NCBI RefSeq assembly: GCF_900100075.1
Contig: NZ_FNEG01000004.1
Span: 1 to 64,000, forward strand
From: Chryseobacterium jejuense
GTDB lineage: Bacteria > Bacteroidota > Bacteroidia > Flavobacteriales > Weeksellaceae
Reading direction: 5' to 3'
Length of the DNA: 64,000 nt
This document shows positions 55,640 through 63,622 of this stretch, one piece after another (position 1 is the stretch's first letter; every line of letters starts with the position of its first letter). The position numbers and the translations under genes were made by a program. Under the pieces are notes generated by a model. The model had not been told where the DNA came from and did not search any database. It saw only the letters and a program-made list of their open reading frames with translations.

Positions 55640-55698
55640 AATTAAAATTTTAATGATTAATTATAAATTTATTTGGCTTATACAAGCCTGAAAGTATA

Positions 55699-56382
55699 TT
55701 ATTTATCAAGTTCTTTAGCAACAACTTGTGCCATTTCTTTTGAACTGAAGGGGTTTTGTCCTGTAATCAGGTTCCCATCCACTATAACATTGGACGTCAT
55801 GGGAATACATGCTTTTTTCAGATCTGCACCACGTTCAACAATTGAAGCTTCAAGATTAAAAGGAACCTCCCTTTTTCTTCTGGCGATGGTCTCCTCGAAC
55901 CAATCAAACCCAGTCATTGATTTTCCCGTAATCAGATAAGTTCCGTCTGAAAGCTTTACATTAATCAATCCTCCCACTCCGTGGCAAATAGCAGCAACCA
56001 TTTTTCCACTTTCGTACTGCTTTCTGATTATATTTTGTATAATAATATCATCGGGGAAATCATACATGGTCGCATGACCACCTGCGAGATATACACAATC
56101 AAAATCTTCATTTTGAACTTCCAGCAAATTCCTTGATTGATTGAGGTCGTTCATAAAAGCAGTGTTTTCGTAATATGATCTTGAAATCTTGTCCAATACA
56201 AGAGGTTTTAAGCTCTCGGGGTCAATGGGAACATGTCCTCCTTTAGGACTTGCTATGGTGACCACCCATCCTTTTTCTTTTGCTGTGTGGTAGATATGGG
56301 TAAGCTCACTCAACCATAGACCGGTTTCTAAACCACTTTTATAATGTCCGGTATTAGTTACAACCAGAAGGATTTTTTTCAT
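55699..56382 (-). CDS. DJ-1/PfpI-type glutamine amidotransferase-like protein, paralog 1
   Basis: The start at 56382 (MKKILLVVTNTGHYKSGLET) matches the family. The product of about 227 residues has GLWLSELTHIYHTAKEKGWV, VTIASPKGGHVPIDPESLKP and the nucleophile elbow MVAAICHGVGGLINVKLSDG (Cys near residue 128). FDCVYLAGGHATMYDFPDD precedes it. It resembles the Hsp31/glyoxalase III-type DJ-1 group, cytosolic, linked in other bacteria to removal of reactive carbonyls such as methylglyoxal. A close paralog lies at 60762-61493. The AraC-type site is 71 bp upstream. Confidence 0.85.
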   Translation of the reverse strand: MKKILLVVTNTGHYKSGLETGLWLSELTHIYHTAKEKGWVVTIASPKGGHVPIDPESLKPLVLDKISRSYYENTAFMNDLNQSRNLLEVQNEDFDCVYLAGGHATMYDFPDDIIIQNIIRKQYESGKMVAAICHGVGGLINVKLSDGTYLITGKSMTGFDWFEETIARRKREVPFNLEASIVERGADLKKACIPMTSNVIVDGNLITGQNPFSSKEMAQVVAKELDK

Positions 56383-56432
56383 TTTTATACCTTTTTTTGT
56401 CATCTAAAGTTAGTAATAAACGAATGGACATC

Positions 56433-56471
56433 AGTAACCAAATCATGGAAGATTGTAACCGAATCTCTGTT
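56433..56471 (-). promoter_or_regulatory. AraC-type direct-repeat site, DJ-1/esterase operon
   Basis: GTAACC at 56434 and GTAACC at 56455 are exactly 21 bp apart. The second is followed by GAATCTCTGTT, giving TTGTAACCGAATCTCTGTT (56453-56471). The same arrangement precedes two other operons of the cluster. Distance to the start codon is 71 bp. Confidence 0.7.
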
Positions 56472-56506
56472 AGAAAAAATGATGGATGTAGAACCGCATT
56501 CCTTAG

Positions 56507-57235
56507 TTATCTCTTTACATATATTTCGTTAAACGGAACCCTACAGCATTCACCCCAAATACCTTCATTCCCTTTTCTTATTCCGCAGGAGACAACCATA
56601 TTAACTTCTGCTCCGCGAGGTAGACCCAATACTTTTTTTAATACCTTGCTATCAAAACCTTCCAATGGACAGGTATCATATCCTTCATTTGCCATGGCAA
56701 TCATAAAAGTCTGAGCTGCCAACGCACAGGATTTATGAACCACCACTCGCATATCATTCTCAGACACCTCTCTTGTAATGGTTCTGAACGCCCCTATAGT
56801 TCCTGTCAATAATTTTCTAAAACTTCCCAATAAGCCAAAGAAACGTCCATATAATAAGGGCATGATCTTCCCATAATATAATTCTCTGTCCTTGATCCGT
56901 TTTTCCTGCCGCTCAACAGGACTATTGCGTCTGATGTTTCCTTTTTCAAAATTCAGTACAAATTTTGCCCTTTTGCGAAACAGATCACGCCTTGTGACAA
57001 AAACCACGATCTGCGCTGCTGTTGAAGTGGCAGTCTGATCCAGACAAGCGCTGGAAACCTTAGATAACAGATCAGTATCTGTGATGTGATGAAACTCCCA
57101 AAGCTGCATATTGGAACTACTTGGAGCTAAAGCTGCCAATTGAAGGCATGCTCTGATTTTTTCATCCTCTAGAGCTTTTTCCCGATCATAGACACGTACA
57201 GATCGTCTAAAGTCCATTACTTCTGATAAATTCAT
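56507..57235 (-). CDS. nitroreductase-family protein
   Basis: The start at 57235 (MNLSEVMDFRRSVRVYDREK) is used; the longer frame adds 14 unrelated residues. The 242-residue protein has the FMN-binding Arg-Arg-Ser-Val-Arg motif at residues 9-14, AALAPSSSNMQLWEFHHIT near 35 and MRVVVHKSCALAAQTFMIAM near 160. GYDTCPLEGFDSKVLKKVLG follows, with the conserved Pro-x-x-Gly-Phe. It reduces nitro or quinone-like compounds, or activated alkenes, with NAD(P)H. It is second in an operon behind the NAD(P)-binding protein gene (46 bp). Confidence 0.88.
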   Translation of the reverse strand: MNLSEVMDFRRSVRVYDREKALEDEKIRACLQLAALAPSSSNMQLWEFHHITDTDLLSKVSSACLDQTATSTAAQIVVFVTRRDLFRKRAKFVLNFEKGNIRRNSPVERQEKRIKDRELYYGKIMPLLYGRFFGLLGSFRKLLTGTIGAFRTITREVSENDMRVVVHKSCALAAQTFMIAMANEGYDTCPLEGFDSKVLKKVLGLPRGAEVNMVVSCGIRKGNEGIWGECCRVPFNEIYVKR

Positions 57236-57281
57236 ATCAATTATAGTTTTTACAATATGATCAAAATATCCTGACAAGAAA

Positions 57282-58223
57282 TTAAAGTTTCTTGTCTCTA
57301 AACTGCTCCTTCTTAATTTGTGCTATTCCTTCTCTATAGGTAGTGACCTGAAATTCAGGAAAACGTTTTTTGAATTTTGTATCATCAAAAAGATTATCAT
57401 ACGAATATCTCGGAAGCAATTCCAATAGTTCTTTAACCTTAGGATTGAACCACGAACCTATTTTGAAAAGAAACTTTGGAACTACGTTATGTTTAAGCTT
57501 CTTGCCATAGATCCCGGATGCTATTTCTATAAACTCTTTATATGTCGGATGACTTTTGTCAACCGGCAGGTGCCATGTCTGACCGTAAGCATCAGGGGTA
57601 TTTCCAATTAGCGCTGTGGCACGACTTGCATCCGGTGTCCAGATCAGGCTTCGTTTTTTACTGTCACTTAGAGGAACTTTTAAGGTTTTCCCTTCTTTTA
57701 TGTTATTAAATACTAAGGTGTTGGTAATACTCTGAGTTTTACCTGGACCATAAAACTCAGGTGCCCTACAGATTACCGCTTCAAGTGCTCCTGACTCAAT
57801 TTCTTTCAACACCATATCTGCCATCATTCTTCTTACCTTTGCTTTTCTTCCAAGCGGACTAAAAGGAGTATTTTCAGTAAGGTTCCTATCATCCTGTGGA
57901 TACATATAAGTATTATCAAAGAATACCAGTTTAGTTCCATTGATTTTACAGGCATCAATCACATTTCTGAGAATCAATGGAAACTGTTGCTCCCATAGAT
58001 CTGAACTGATTGGCAATCCAAGTGTAAAATACGCAATTTCACTCCCCTTTACAGCTTCAATGGCCTTCTCTTTTATGGATAGATCAGCTGAAAAAACCTC
58101 ATCGGTATCATTCACTTTGGTAGCTTCACGACTCACGATCCTGATTTCAGAGGTAAAATTTCTTTTTAACTCTTTTGCCAGTTCCTCACCAATCTGTCCA
58201 TTGGCACCTAATATTGTTTGCAT
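57282..58223 (-). CDS. NAD(P)-binding (atypical SDR / NmrA-like) protein, paralog 1
   Basis: The start at 58223 (MQTILGANGQIGEELAKELK) places the GxxGxxG nucleotide motif at residues 6-12. The product has 313 residues: IAYFTLGLPISSDLWEQQFP near 80, LVFFDNTYMYPQDDRN near 112, AVICRAPEFYGPGKTQSITN near 160 and RSLIWTPDASRATALIGNTP near 205. It lacks a canonical YxxxK pair in the usual place. A close paralog lies at 62649-63593. It is probably an isomerase or reductase acting with NAD(P). First gene of the operon with the nitroreductase; the AraC-type site lies 74 bp upstream. Confidence 0.85.
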   Translation of the reverse strand: MQTILGANGQIGEELAKELKRNFTSEIRIVSREATKVNDTDEVFSADLSIKEKAIEAVKGSEIAYFTLGLPISSDLWEQQFPLILRNVIDACKINGTKLVFFDNTYMYPQDDRNLTENTPFSPLGRKAKVRRMMADMVLKEIESGALEAVICRAPEFYGPGKTQSITNTLVFNNIKEGKTLKVPLSDSKKRSLIWTPDASRATALIGNTPDAYGQTWHLPVDKSHPTYKEFIEIASGIYGKKLKHNVVPKFLFKIGSWFNPKVKELLELLPRYSYDNLFDDTKFKKRFPEFQVTTYREGIAQIKKEQFRDKKL

Positions 58224-58277
58224 TTTTTTCTCTTTTAAATTTATAGTACAAAATTCGGCCATATCAGCCACAAAAAA

Positions 58278-58315
58278 GTATCCCAATCCATGGAGATTGT
58301 AACATAATCTCTGTT
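58278..58315 (-). promoter_or_regulatory. AraC-type direct-repeat site, SDR/nitroreductase operon
   Basis: GTATCC at 58278 and GTAACA at 58299 are 21 bp apart. The second lies in TTGTAACATAATCTCTGTT (58297-58315). The right end overlaps the aldehyde dehydrogenase stop codon. Distance to the start codon is 74 bp. Confidence 0.7.
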
Positions 58316-59675
58316 ACATCACTTTTTTTATCCAGTGCATTTTTTTATCGGTATAGGGCGGATATTTCAAATCCGGCTCGCCCCAGGTAGCTTTGTCTAT
58401 AACTGATTTTTGGTGAGAAAATGCAAGGAAACCGTATTCGCCGTGATAACTTCCGATTCCGGAATTACCAATGCCGCCAAAAGGGAGATAATGGTTGGTA
58501 ATGTGCATCAAGGTATCGTTGATGACACCACCGCCGAAAGAAACCAGATGGAGAAGTCTTGTTTTTTCTTCTTCATTTTTTGTAAACAGATAGGCTGCTA
58601 AAGGTTTTTCTCCTTCAATGATCTTCTGCAAAATCTCATCATAATCGGTATAGCCAATGACCGGAAAAACAGGTCCAAAAATCTCCTCCTGCATTATGGC
58701 ATCGTCCCAAGTGACATTATCCAAAACCGTAGGTTCGATATATAGAGTTTCTTCATTGGTTTTGCCACCATAGAAAATTTTGTCTTTATCGATAAGTGAA
58801 GAAACACGTTCGAAATTCCTTTTATTGATGATGCTGGTGAAATGCTCCGCACCATCTGAATAATTGAATTCCTCCAGCTTTTCTTTTATCAGCTGTAATA
58901 ATTTCGGCTTCACCGATTCTTCTACCAGAAGATAATCGGGAGCAATGCAGGTCTGTCCACCATTTATAAACTTGCCCCAAACCAAACGCTTTGCCGCGAC
59001 TTCCAAATCTGCCGTTTTAGTAACGATAGCTGGAGATTTACCGCCTAATTCAAGGACAACCGGAATAAGATTTTTTGCAGCGGCCTCATATACTATTTTT
59101 CCTACTTTCGGGCTTCCGGTAAAGAAAATTTTATCCCAGCGGAGTTTCAGAAGTTCGGTTGTTTCAGGAATCCCACCTGCCACCACATACAGATAATTGG
59201 ATGGAAAATTATGATTAATTAATTCCTCTAGCAGATTCATTGTATTTTCCGGTAGCTCGCTGGGTTTCAGTACGCAGGTATTTCCCGCCGCGATAGCGGT
59301 AACCATGGGCAACAACGTGAGCTGCAAAGGATAATTCCATGCACCGATGACCAACATTACACCCAATGCATCGTAATAAATATGACTGTTCCCGGGCTGC
59401 AAATTCAATGGTGTTTTTACTTTTTTAGGCTTACTAAGCTTATCCAGATTTTTCAGAAAAAAATCGATTTCATTATAAATAAGATTCAGTTCCGTTAAAA
59501 ATGTATCGAATCTTCCTTTTCGAAAATCTTTATAAATCGCATCGTACATACGATTTTCATTTTTTTTCAGAATGGTTTTCAGCTTTTTCAATGTTTCCTT
59601 ACGAAAGGTTATATCTTTTGTATGATGTGTATTGAAAAATGCTTTTTGTAATTGAAATATTTTATCAAAATCCAT
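58314..59675 (-). CDS. aldehyde dehydrogenase family protein (class 3-like)
   Basis: The 453-residue protein has the expected motifs. The NAD+ site is KIFFTGSPKVGKIV (about residues 190-203), the general base Glu is in LELGGKSPAIVTK (about 216), the nucleophile Cys is in FINGGQTCIAPDYLL (about 249) and the final motif is LPFGGIGNSGIGSYHGEYGF. The compact length and the hydrophobic/basic C-terminus (KKMHWIKKVM) resemble class 3/fatty aldehyde dehydrogenases such as YwdH. It oxidises aldehydes to acids with NAD(P)+. It is the third gene of the operon DJ-1-decarboxylase-dehydrogenase, 26 bp behind the decarboxylase-like gene. Confidence 0.9.
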   Translation of the reverse strand: MDFDKIFQLQKAFFNTHHTKDITFRKETLKKLKTILKKNENRMYDAIYKDFRKGRFDTFLTELNLIYNEIDFFLKNLDKLSKPKKVKTPLNLQPGNSHIYYDALGVMLVIGAWNYPLQLTLLPMVTAIAAGNTCVLKPSELPENTMNLLEELINHNFPSNYLYVVAGGIPETTELLKLRWDKIFFTGSPKVGKIVYEAAAKNLIPVVLELGGKSPAIVTKTADLEVAAKRLVWGKFINGGQTCIAPDYLLVEESVKPKLLQLIKEKLEEFNYSDGAEHFTSIINKRNFERVSSLIDKDKIFYGGKTNEETLYIEPTVLDNVTWDDAIMQEEIFGPVFPVIGYTDYDEILQKIIEGEKPLAAYLFTKNEEEKTRLLHLVSFGGGVINDTLMHITNHYLPFGGIGNSGIGSYHGEYGFLAFSHQKSVIDKATWGEPDLKYPPYTDKKMHWIKKVM

Positions 59676-59701
59676 TGCTTTAAATTTTAAGGTTGATTGA
59701 A

Positions 59702-60748
59702 TTATTTTTTCTCTTCCTGTACCAGTTCAGGCGTATATAATGCTGCCTGAAACTCCGGCTGGTAATCGTACTTAACCAGTTTATTTAAACCTAATGATCT
59801 GATAAAAGTTGACAAAGGACCATCAGAAAGATTTAATTGAATATCTTCAGCACTTTTGCTGCTCGCTTTCTTTATGGCACGAACATCAGTATAACCATGT
59901 GTTAGCTGACCTTGTTTATTCAGATTGATGAAATTAGAACGCGTAATTTCCGGTGTTGATGCAGAAACATCCAGTTTTTTCCCTGCCATCGAAAAGTCAA
60001 AATTCCCTTTTTCATCGTAGTAATTAAACGTCAAACTATTACCCTCGTTCGTGTAATTGATAGGAATCAGCCATTTGGGCAAATTGTAACCGTAAACACC
60101 TCTCACTCTTGCCAACTCCGTATCTACCGGAAGTTTCAACACGTATCCCCACAGGTTCTTATCATTCAGCTCACCCATCAGCGAAATCAGTCCCCAATTG
60201 CTTCTACCCGGTTGTGTGGTTACAATAGAGATGGACAATTCGTTATAAAAATCGTTATCGCAGTAATGGTAAGCGTAAGATGTAATAGCTATCAGTCCCT
60301 TGCCGGGCGTATAGGAAATTGGTTTTACCAGACCTTTAACCTTTTCCGGAATCAATTCCTTTATTTTTGACATATCCGCCGTGTAAATAGCTGTAATGCT
60401 GCTGTTACTGTAATAGAAGTTAGGCGAATAGGTTGTAAAGCCTACTTCCTTTTTTTGTTTTTGAATGGTTTTGAACCAGCTCAGATCAATATCAGGTCTT
60501 TCCTTTGCAACGATATCCATAGGCGAATTTGAATGAAATCTGTCAAACAAACCGCCTTTCAGTACTGGCATCTTCTGCTCCGCCAGTTCAATGAGCGTAT
60601 CCTTATCAGTAGGATTATTGGTTTTTGGTTGTACACTTTCCTTATTTGAAGCTGCATTAACGACAGCTTTACTTAGGAAAAAGCCAGGGGCAAAGAGTAG
60701 GATTATAGCGATAATTACTGCAATTGCCAGTATTTTTAATTTTTTCAT
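59702..60748 (-). CDS. acetoacetate decarboxylase-family protein, membrane-anchored
   Basis: The 348-residue protein has an N-terminal membrane segment (residues 5-30: ILAIAVIIAIILLFAPGFFL). The ADC-like domain has YYSNSSITAIYTADMSKIKE near residue 110, SYTPGKGLIAITSYAYHYCD, LKLPVDTELARVRGVYGYNL with PKWLIP near 215, and YDYQPEFQAALYTPELVQ at the end. The family decarboxylates beta-keto acids or is non-enzymatic; the catalytic Lys was not assigned. A close paralog runs off the window end (63623-64000). Second gene of the operon with the DJ-1 paralog (13 bp) and the aldehyde dehydrogenase. Confidence 0.82.
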   Translation of the reverse strand: MKKLKILAIAVIIAIILLFAPGFFLSKAVVNAASNKESVQPKTNNPTDKDTLIELAEQKMPVLKGGLFDRFHSNSPMDIVAKERPDIDLSWFKTIQKQKKEVGFTTYSPNFYYSNSSITAIYTADMSKIKELIPEKVKGLVKPISYTPGKGLIAITSYAYHYCDNDFYNELSISIVTTQPGRSNWGLISLMGELNDKNLWGYVLKLPVDTELARVRGVYGYNLPKWLIPINYTNEGNSLTFNYYDEKGNFDFSMAGKKLDVSASTPEITRSNFINLNKQGQLTHGYTDVRAIKKASSKSAEDIQLNLSDGPLSTFIRSLGLNKLVKYDYQPEFQAALYTPELVQEEKK

Positions 60749-60761
60749 TTTAAATCGTTTT

Positions 60762-61493
60762 TTAATGTTGATTATTATCTATGATTTTAGATTGTGCGAT
60801 TTGTTTATCCAGTTCGCGTACTACGACTTTTGCCATTTTTTTAGAACTGAAAGGGTTCTGTCCGGTAATTAAATTTCCATCGACAACAACCTTTGAGGTC
60901 ATCGGGATAAGTGCTTTTCTATAATCCGAACCCTGGTTCTTCAAAGTCTCTTCAAGATTGAAAGGCACTTCTTTTTTTCGGCCGGCAAGACCTTCTTCAA
61001 ACCAGTTATAACCAGTTAGTTTTTTATCTTTGATCAGATAATTTCCATTGGACAATTTTACGTTAAGCAAACCACCGACTCCATGACAAATGGCGGCCAC
61101 CATTTTTCCACTTTCATATTGATCACCAATAATTTTTTGGAGCATTTTATCATCGGGGAAATCATACATTGTTCCATGTCCGCCTGCCAGATAAACCACA
61201 TCAAAATTGTCATTTTCCACCTCCTTAAGGCTTCTGCTATTTTTCAACAATTCACGGAAGGAATTGTCATCCCAATATTTTTTAGATATCTTATCCCGGG
61301 TAAAAAATTTCAGGCTCTCTGGATCTATAGGAACATCACCACCATTGGGACTTGCAATGGTAACATCATAGTCTTTTTCTTTTGCTGCCTGATAGATATG
61401 GGTCACTTCACTTAACCATAGGCCAGTAGGATAATTCCCACTTGCATACATATTGATATTGGTAACAATAATTAATATTTTAATAAGATTCAT
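60762..61493 (-). CDS. DJ-1/PfpI-type glutamine amidotransferase-like protein, paralog 2
   Basis: The start at 61493 (MNLIKILIIVTNINMYASGN) is used over an eight-residue longer frame. The 243-residue product parallels paralog 1 throughout: YPTGLWLSEVTHIYQAAKEK, VTIASPNGGDVPIDPESLKF, FDVVYLAGGHGTMYDFPDDK and MVAAICHGVGGLLNVKLSNG, with the nucleophile Cys near residue 138. The C-terminus is longer by a hydrophilic tail. It heads an operon of three genes (DJ-1, decarboxylase-like, aldehyde dehydrogenase) with the AraC-type site 70 bp upstream. A role in carbonyl detoxification is inferred from the family and the aldehyde dehydrogenase partner. Confidence 0.85.
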   Translation of the reverse strand: MNLIKILIIVTNINMYASGNYPTGLWLSEVTHIYQAAKEKDYDVTIASPNGGDVPIDPESLKFFTRDKISKKYWDDNSFRELLKNSRSLKEVENDNFDVVYLAGGHGTMYDFPDDKMLQKIIGDQYESGKMVAAICHGVGGLLNVKLSNGNYLIKDKKLTGYNWFEEGLAGRKKEVPFNLEETLKNQGSDYRKALIPMTSKVVVDGNLITGQNPFSSKKMAKVVVRELDKQIAQSKIIDNNQH

Positions 61494-61541
61494 TGTATAA
61501 GTATTTTTATACAACAAAGGTCCAAAACATCCGATGAGTTA

Positions 61542-61581
61542 TTGTAACCTAAATAAGGTAAGTTGTAACAGAATCTCTGTT
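61542..61581 (-). promoter_or_regulatory. AraC-type direct-repeat site, DJ-1/decarboxylase/dehydrogenase operon
   Basis: GTAACC at 61544 and GTAACA at 61565 are 21 bp apart. The second lies in TTGTAACAGAATCTCTGTT (61563-61581), which also has the dyad AACAGA-ATC-TCTGTT. Distance to the start codon is 70 bp. Confidence 0.7.
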
Positions 61582-61621
61582 TTATTGATTTATTTCAAAC
61601 TCCAAACCCAATAAAAAATAA

Positions 61622-61656
61622 AAAAGATGGGTGGTAATAATTACCACCCATCTTTT
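61622..61656. terminator. strong terminator between AraC and DJ-1 operons
   Basis: AAAAGATGGGTGGTAAT and ATTACCACCCATCTTTT form a perfect 17-bp stem with a 1-nt centre. On the minus strand it follows the AraC gene by 49 bp and ends the upstream transcript. Confidence 0.8.
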
Positions 61657-61705
61657 CAATATTTATTAATATTAATGCATTCGTTAAATTAGAGTACCTT
61701 TTTCA

Positions 61706-62641
61706 TTAATTAAATGAGGCTCTGAATTCCAGAGGTGAAAAAGTAGTACGGTTTTTAAAAAGACGGTGAAATGATTGTGGATGCTCAAACCCTAAATGAT
61801 AAGCGATTTCTGATACAGACAATTCCGTTGTTGACAATAATTCTTTGGCTTTCTCTATCAACCGGTTCTGAATATGCTGTTGGGTTGTCTTTCCCGTCTG
61901 AACCCGGAGCATATCGCTTAAATAGTTGGCACTTAGATTCAATTCACTTGCTATTAAGTGAACAGAAGGTATTCCATTGATTACTAAATTATCATTCTTG
62001 AAATAACCATCAAGTAAGTTTTCCAACTTTGTAAGTAAATCATTATTCGCCTTTTTTCTCGTTAAAAACTGACGGTTATAGAAACGGTCACAGTATTTAA
62101 GCAAAAGCTCAATATTGGAAACCAGCAGATCCTGTGTAAAACTATCCATATTCCCTTCAATTTCATTTCCAACGTTATGAATGATATCCATAACAGAGGT
62201 TTCTTCTTTTTCTGAAAGGTGCAACGCCTCATTGGTCGCATAGGAAAAATAACCATAATCTTTAACCTGCGATGCTAAAGGATATCCCTGAAAGAAATCA
62301 GGATGCACTACCAAAACAAAGCCCTTTACACCATTCAGAAGCACATCTTCAAATTGGAGTACCTGATGAGGGGCAATAAAATACATGATCCCTTCATCAA
62401 AATCATAATACTGTTGTCCATATCTGCACTTACCTCCTGCACATTCCTTTTTCAATGCAATAACATAAAAATCTGTAGTAATTGCACTTAGAATCGTTTC
62501 CGGTTCCAGATTGACATCATCAAAATTGAACACACTAATCAGTGGATTCGACGGTTTTTTCAATCCTAGAAACTGATGCAGGGCATTAATTGACGAAACC
62601 TTTTCTGGAGTTTTCATATTTTGATTTTCTGATTTATACAT
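61706..62641 (-). CDS. AraC-family transcriptional regulator
   Basis: The 311-residue protein has an N-terminal cupin-like sensing region (FNFDDVNLEPETILSAITTD, YYDFDEGIMYFIAPHQVLQF). The C-terminal HTH pair occupies about residues 215-311 (IASELNLSANYLSDMLRVQT; ELSVSEIAYHLGFEHPQSFH, RLFKNRTTFSPLEFR). A shorter start (MKTPEKVSSI, 8 residues later) is possible. The Cys pair in KKECAGGKCRYG near residue 60 could sense redox or electrophiles. It follows the paralog 2 SDR gene by 7 bp. It is the best candidate to bind the three 21-bp direct-repeat sites in the cluster; that is inference. Confidence 0.9.
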   Translation of the reverse strand: MYKSENQNMKTPEKVSSINALHQFLGLKKPSNPLISVFNFDDVNLEPETILSAITTDFYVIALKKECAGGKCRYGQQYYDFDEGIMYFIAPHQVLQFEDVLLNGVKGFVLVVHPDFFQGYPLASQVKDYGYFSYATNEALHLSEKEETSVMDIIHNVGNEIEGNMDSFTQDLLVSNIELLLKYCDRFYNRQFLTRKKANNDLLTKLENLLDGYFKNDNLVINGIPSVHLIASELNLSANYLSDMLRVQTGKTTQQHIQNRLIEKAKELLSTTELSVSEIAYHLGFEHPQSFHRLFKNRTTFSPLEFRASFN

Positions 62642-62648
62642 AACTAAT

Positions 62649-63593
62649 TTACTGATTTTTTTTTATTGAAGTTTGTTCATTTCTGATTTGTTCAATCCCT
62701 TCTCTGTAACTTGTTGTGTGAAATTCCGAAAAACGACTTCTGAATTTGGCATCCTCAAACAGATTATCACAAGCATACCTTGGCAGTAATTCCAATAATT
62801 CAGTAAATACTGTACTGGATTGTGCTCCCTTTTGGAATATATATTCAGGTACTATTGTAAACTCAAATTCCTTTCCATAAATTTCAGATACCAGATTGAT
62901 AAACTCGGCATAAGTAGGGTGACTATTATCCACGGGTAAATGCCATGTCTGCCCATATGCATCAGACGTATTTCCGATCAATGCCGTGGCACGGCTTGCA
63001 TCCGGTGTCCAGATCAGACTCCTTCTCTTATCTGTACTCAGTGGAATTTCAATGGTCTGCCCTTCTTTGATTTTATTAAAGATCATTGTATTGGTAATAC
63101 TCTGTGTCTTACCCGGACCATAAAACTCAGGAGCACGGCAAATTACCGCATCTATCTGTCCTGAGTTCATTTCCTCCAACAACATTGCTGTCATTTCTTC
63201 TCTTACCTTTCCCTTTCTGCCCACAGGGGCAAATTCAGTATCCTCGGTAAGAACTCTGCCATCCTGTGGATACATATACGTGTTATCAAAGAACACGAGC
63301 TTAGTTCCATTAATCTTGCATGCATCTATTACATTTCTGGTAATGAGAGAGAACTGCTCCTCCCAAAGAGATGTACTAATAGGCAATCCTAATGTGAAAT
63401 AAGCAATTTCACTGTCTTTTACAGCTTCAACCGCATTTTCTCTAATAGATAAGTCTACAAGAAAAACCTCATCGGTATCATTTACTTTTTGTGCATTTCT
63501 ACCAACAATCCGGATATCTGAGGTAAAGTTTCTCTTCAACTCTCTTGCCAGTTCTTCGCCTATTTGACCGTTAGCTCCCAATATTGTTTGCAT
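62649..63593 (-). CDS. NAD(P)-binding (atypical SDR / NmrA-like) protein, paralog 2
   Basis: The 314-residue protein starts MQTILGANGQIGEELARELK with the nucleotide motif GxxGxxG at residues 6-12. It is closely similar to 57282-58223 throughout, with identical blocks such as VIDACKINGTKLVFFDNTYM and APEFYGPGKTQSITNT. The C-terminal third diverges most (FTIVPEYIFQKGAQSSTVFT). It sits between the partial decarboxylase-like gene (29 bp upstream) and the AraC gene (7 bp downstream), so these three are one transcript. The parallel order with the other copy shows a segmental duplication. Confidence 0.85.
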   Translation of the reverse strand: MQTILGANGQIGEELARELKRNFTSDIRIVGRNAQKVNDTDEVFLVDLSIRENAVEAVKDSEIAYFTLGLPISTSLWEEQFSLITRNVIDACKINGTKLVFFDNTYMYPQDGRVLTEDTEFAPVGRKGKVREEMTAMLLEEMNSGQIDAVICRAPEFYGPGKTQSITNTMIFNKIKEGQTIEIPLSTDKRRSLIWTPDASRATALIGNTSDAYGQTWHLPVDNSHPTYAEFINLVSEIYGKEFEFTIVPEYIFQKGAQSSTVFTELLELLPRYACDNLFEDAKFRSRFSEFHTTSYREGIEQIRNEQTSIKKNQ

Positions 63594-63622
63594 ATTACTT
63601 TACGTTTAATTCTTTACTATCT

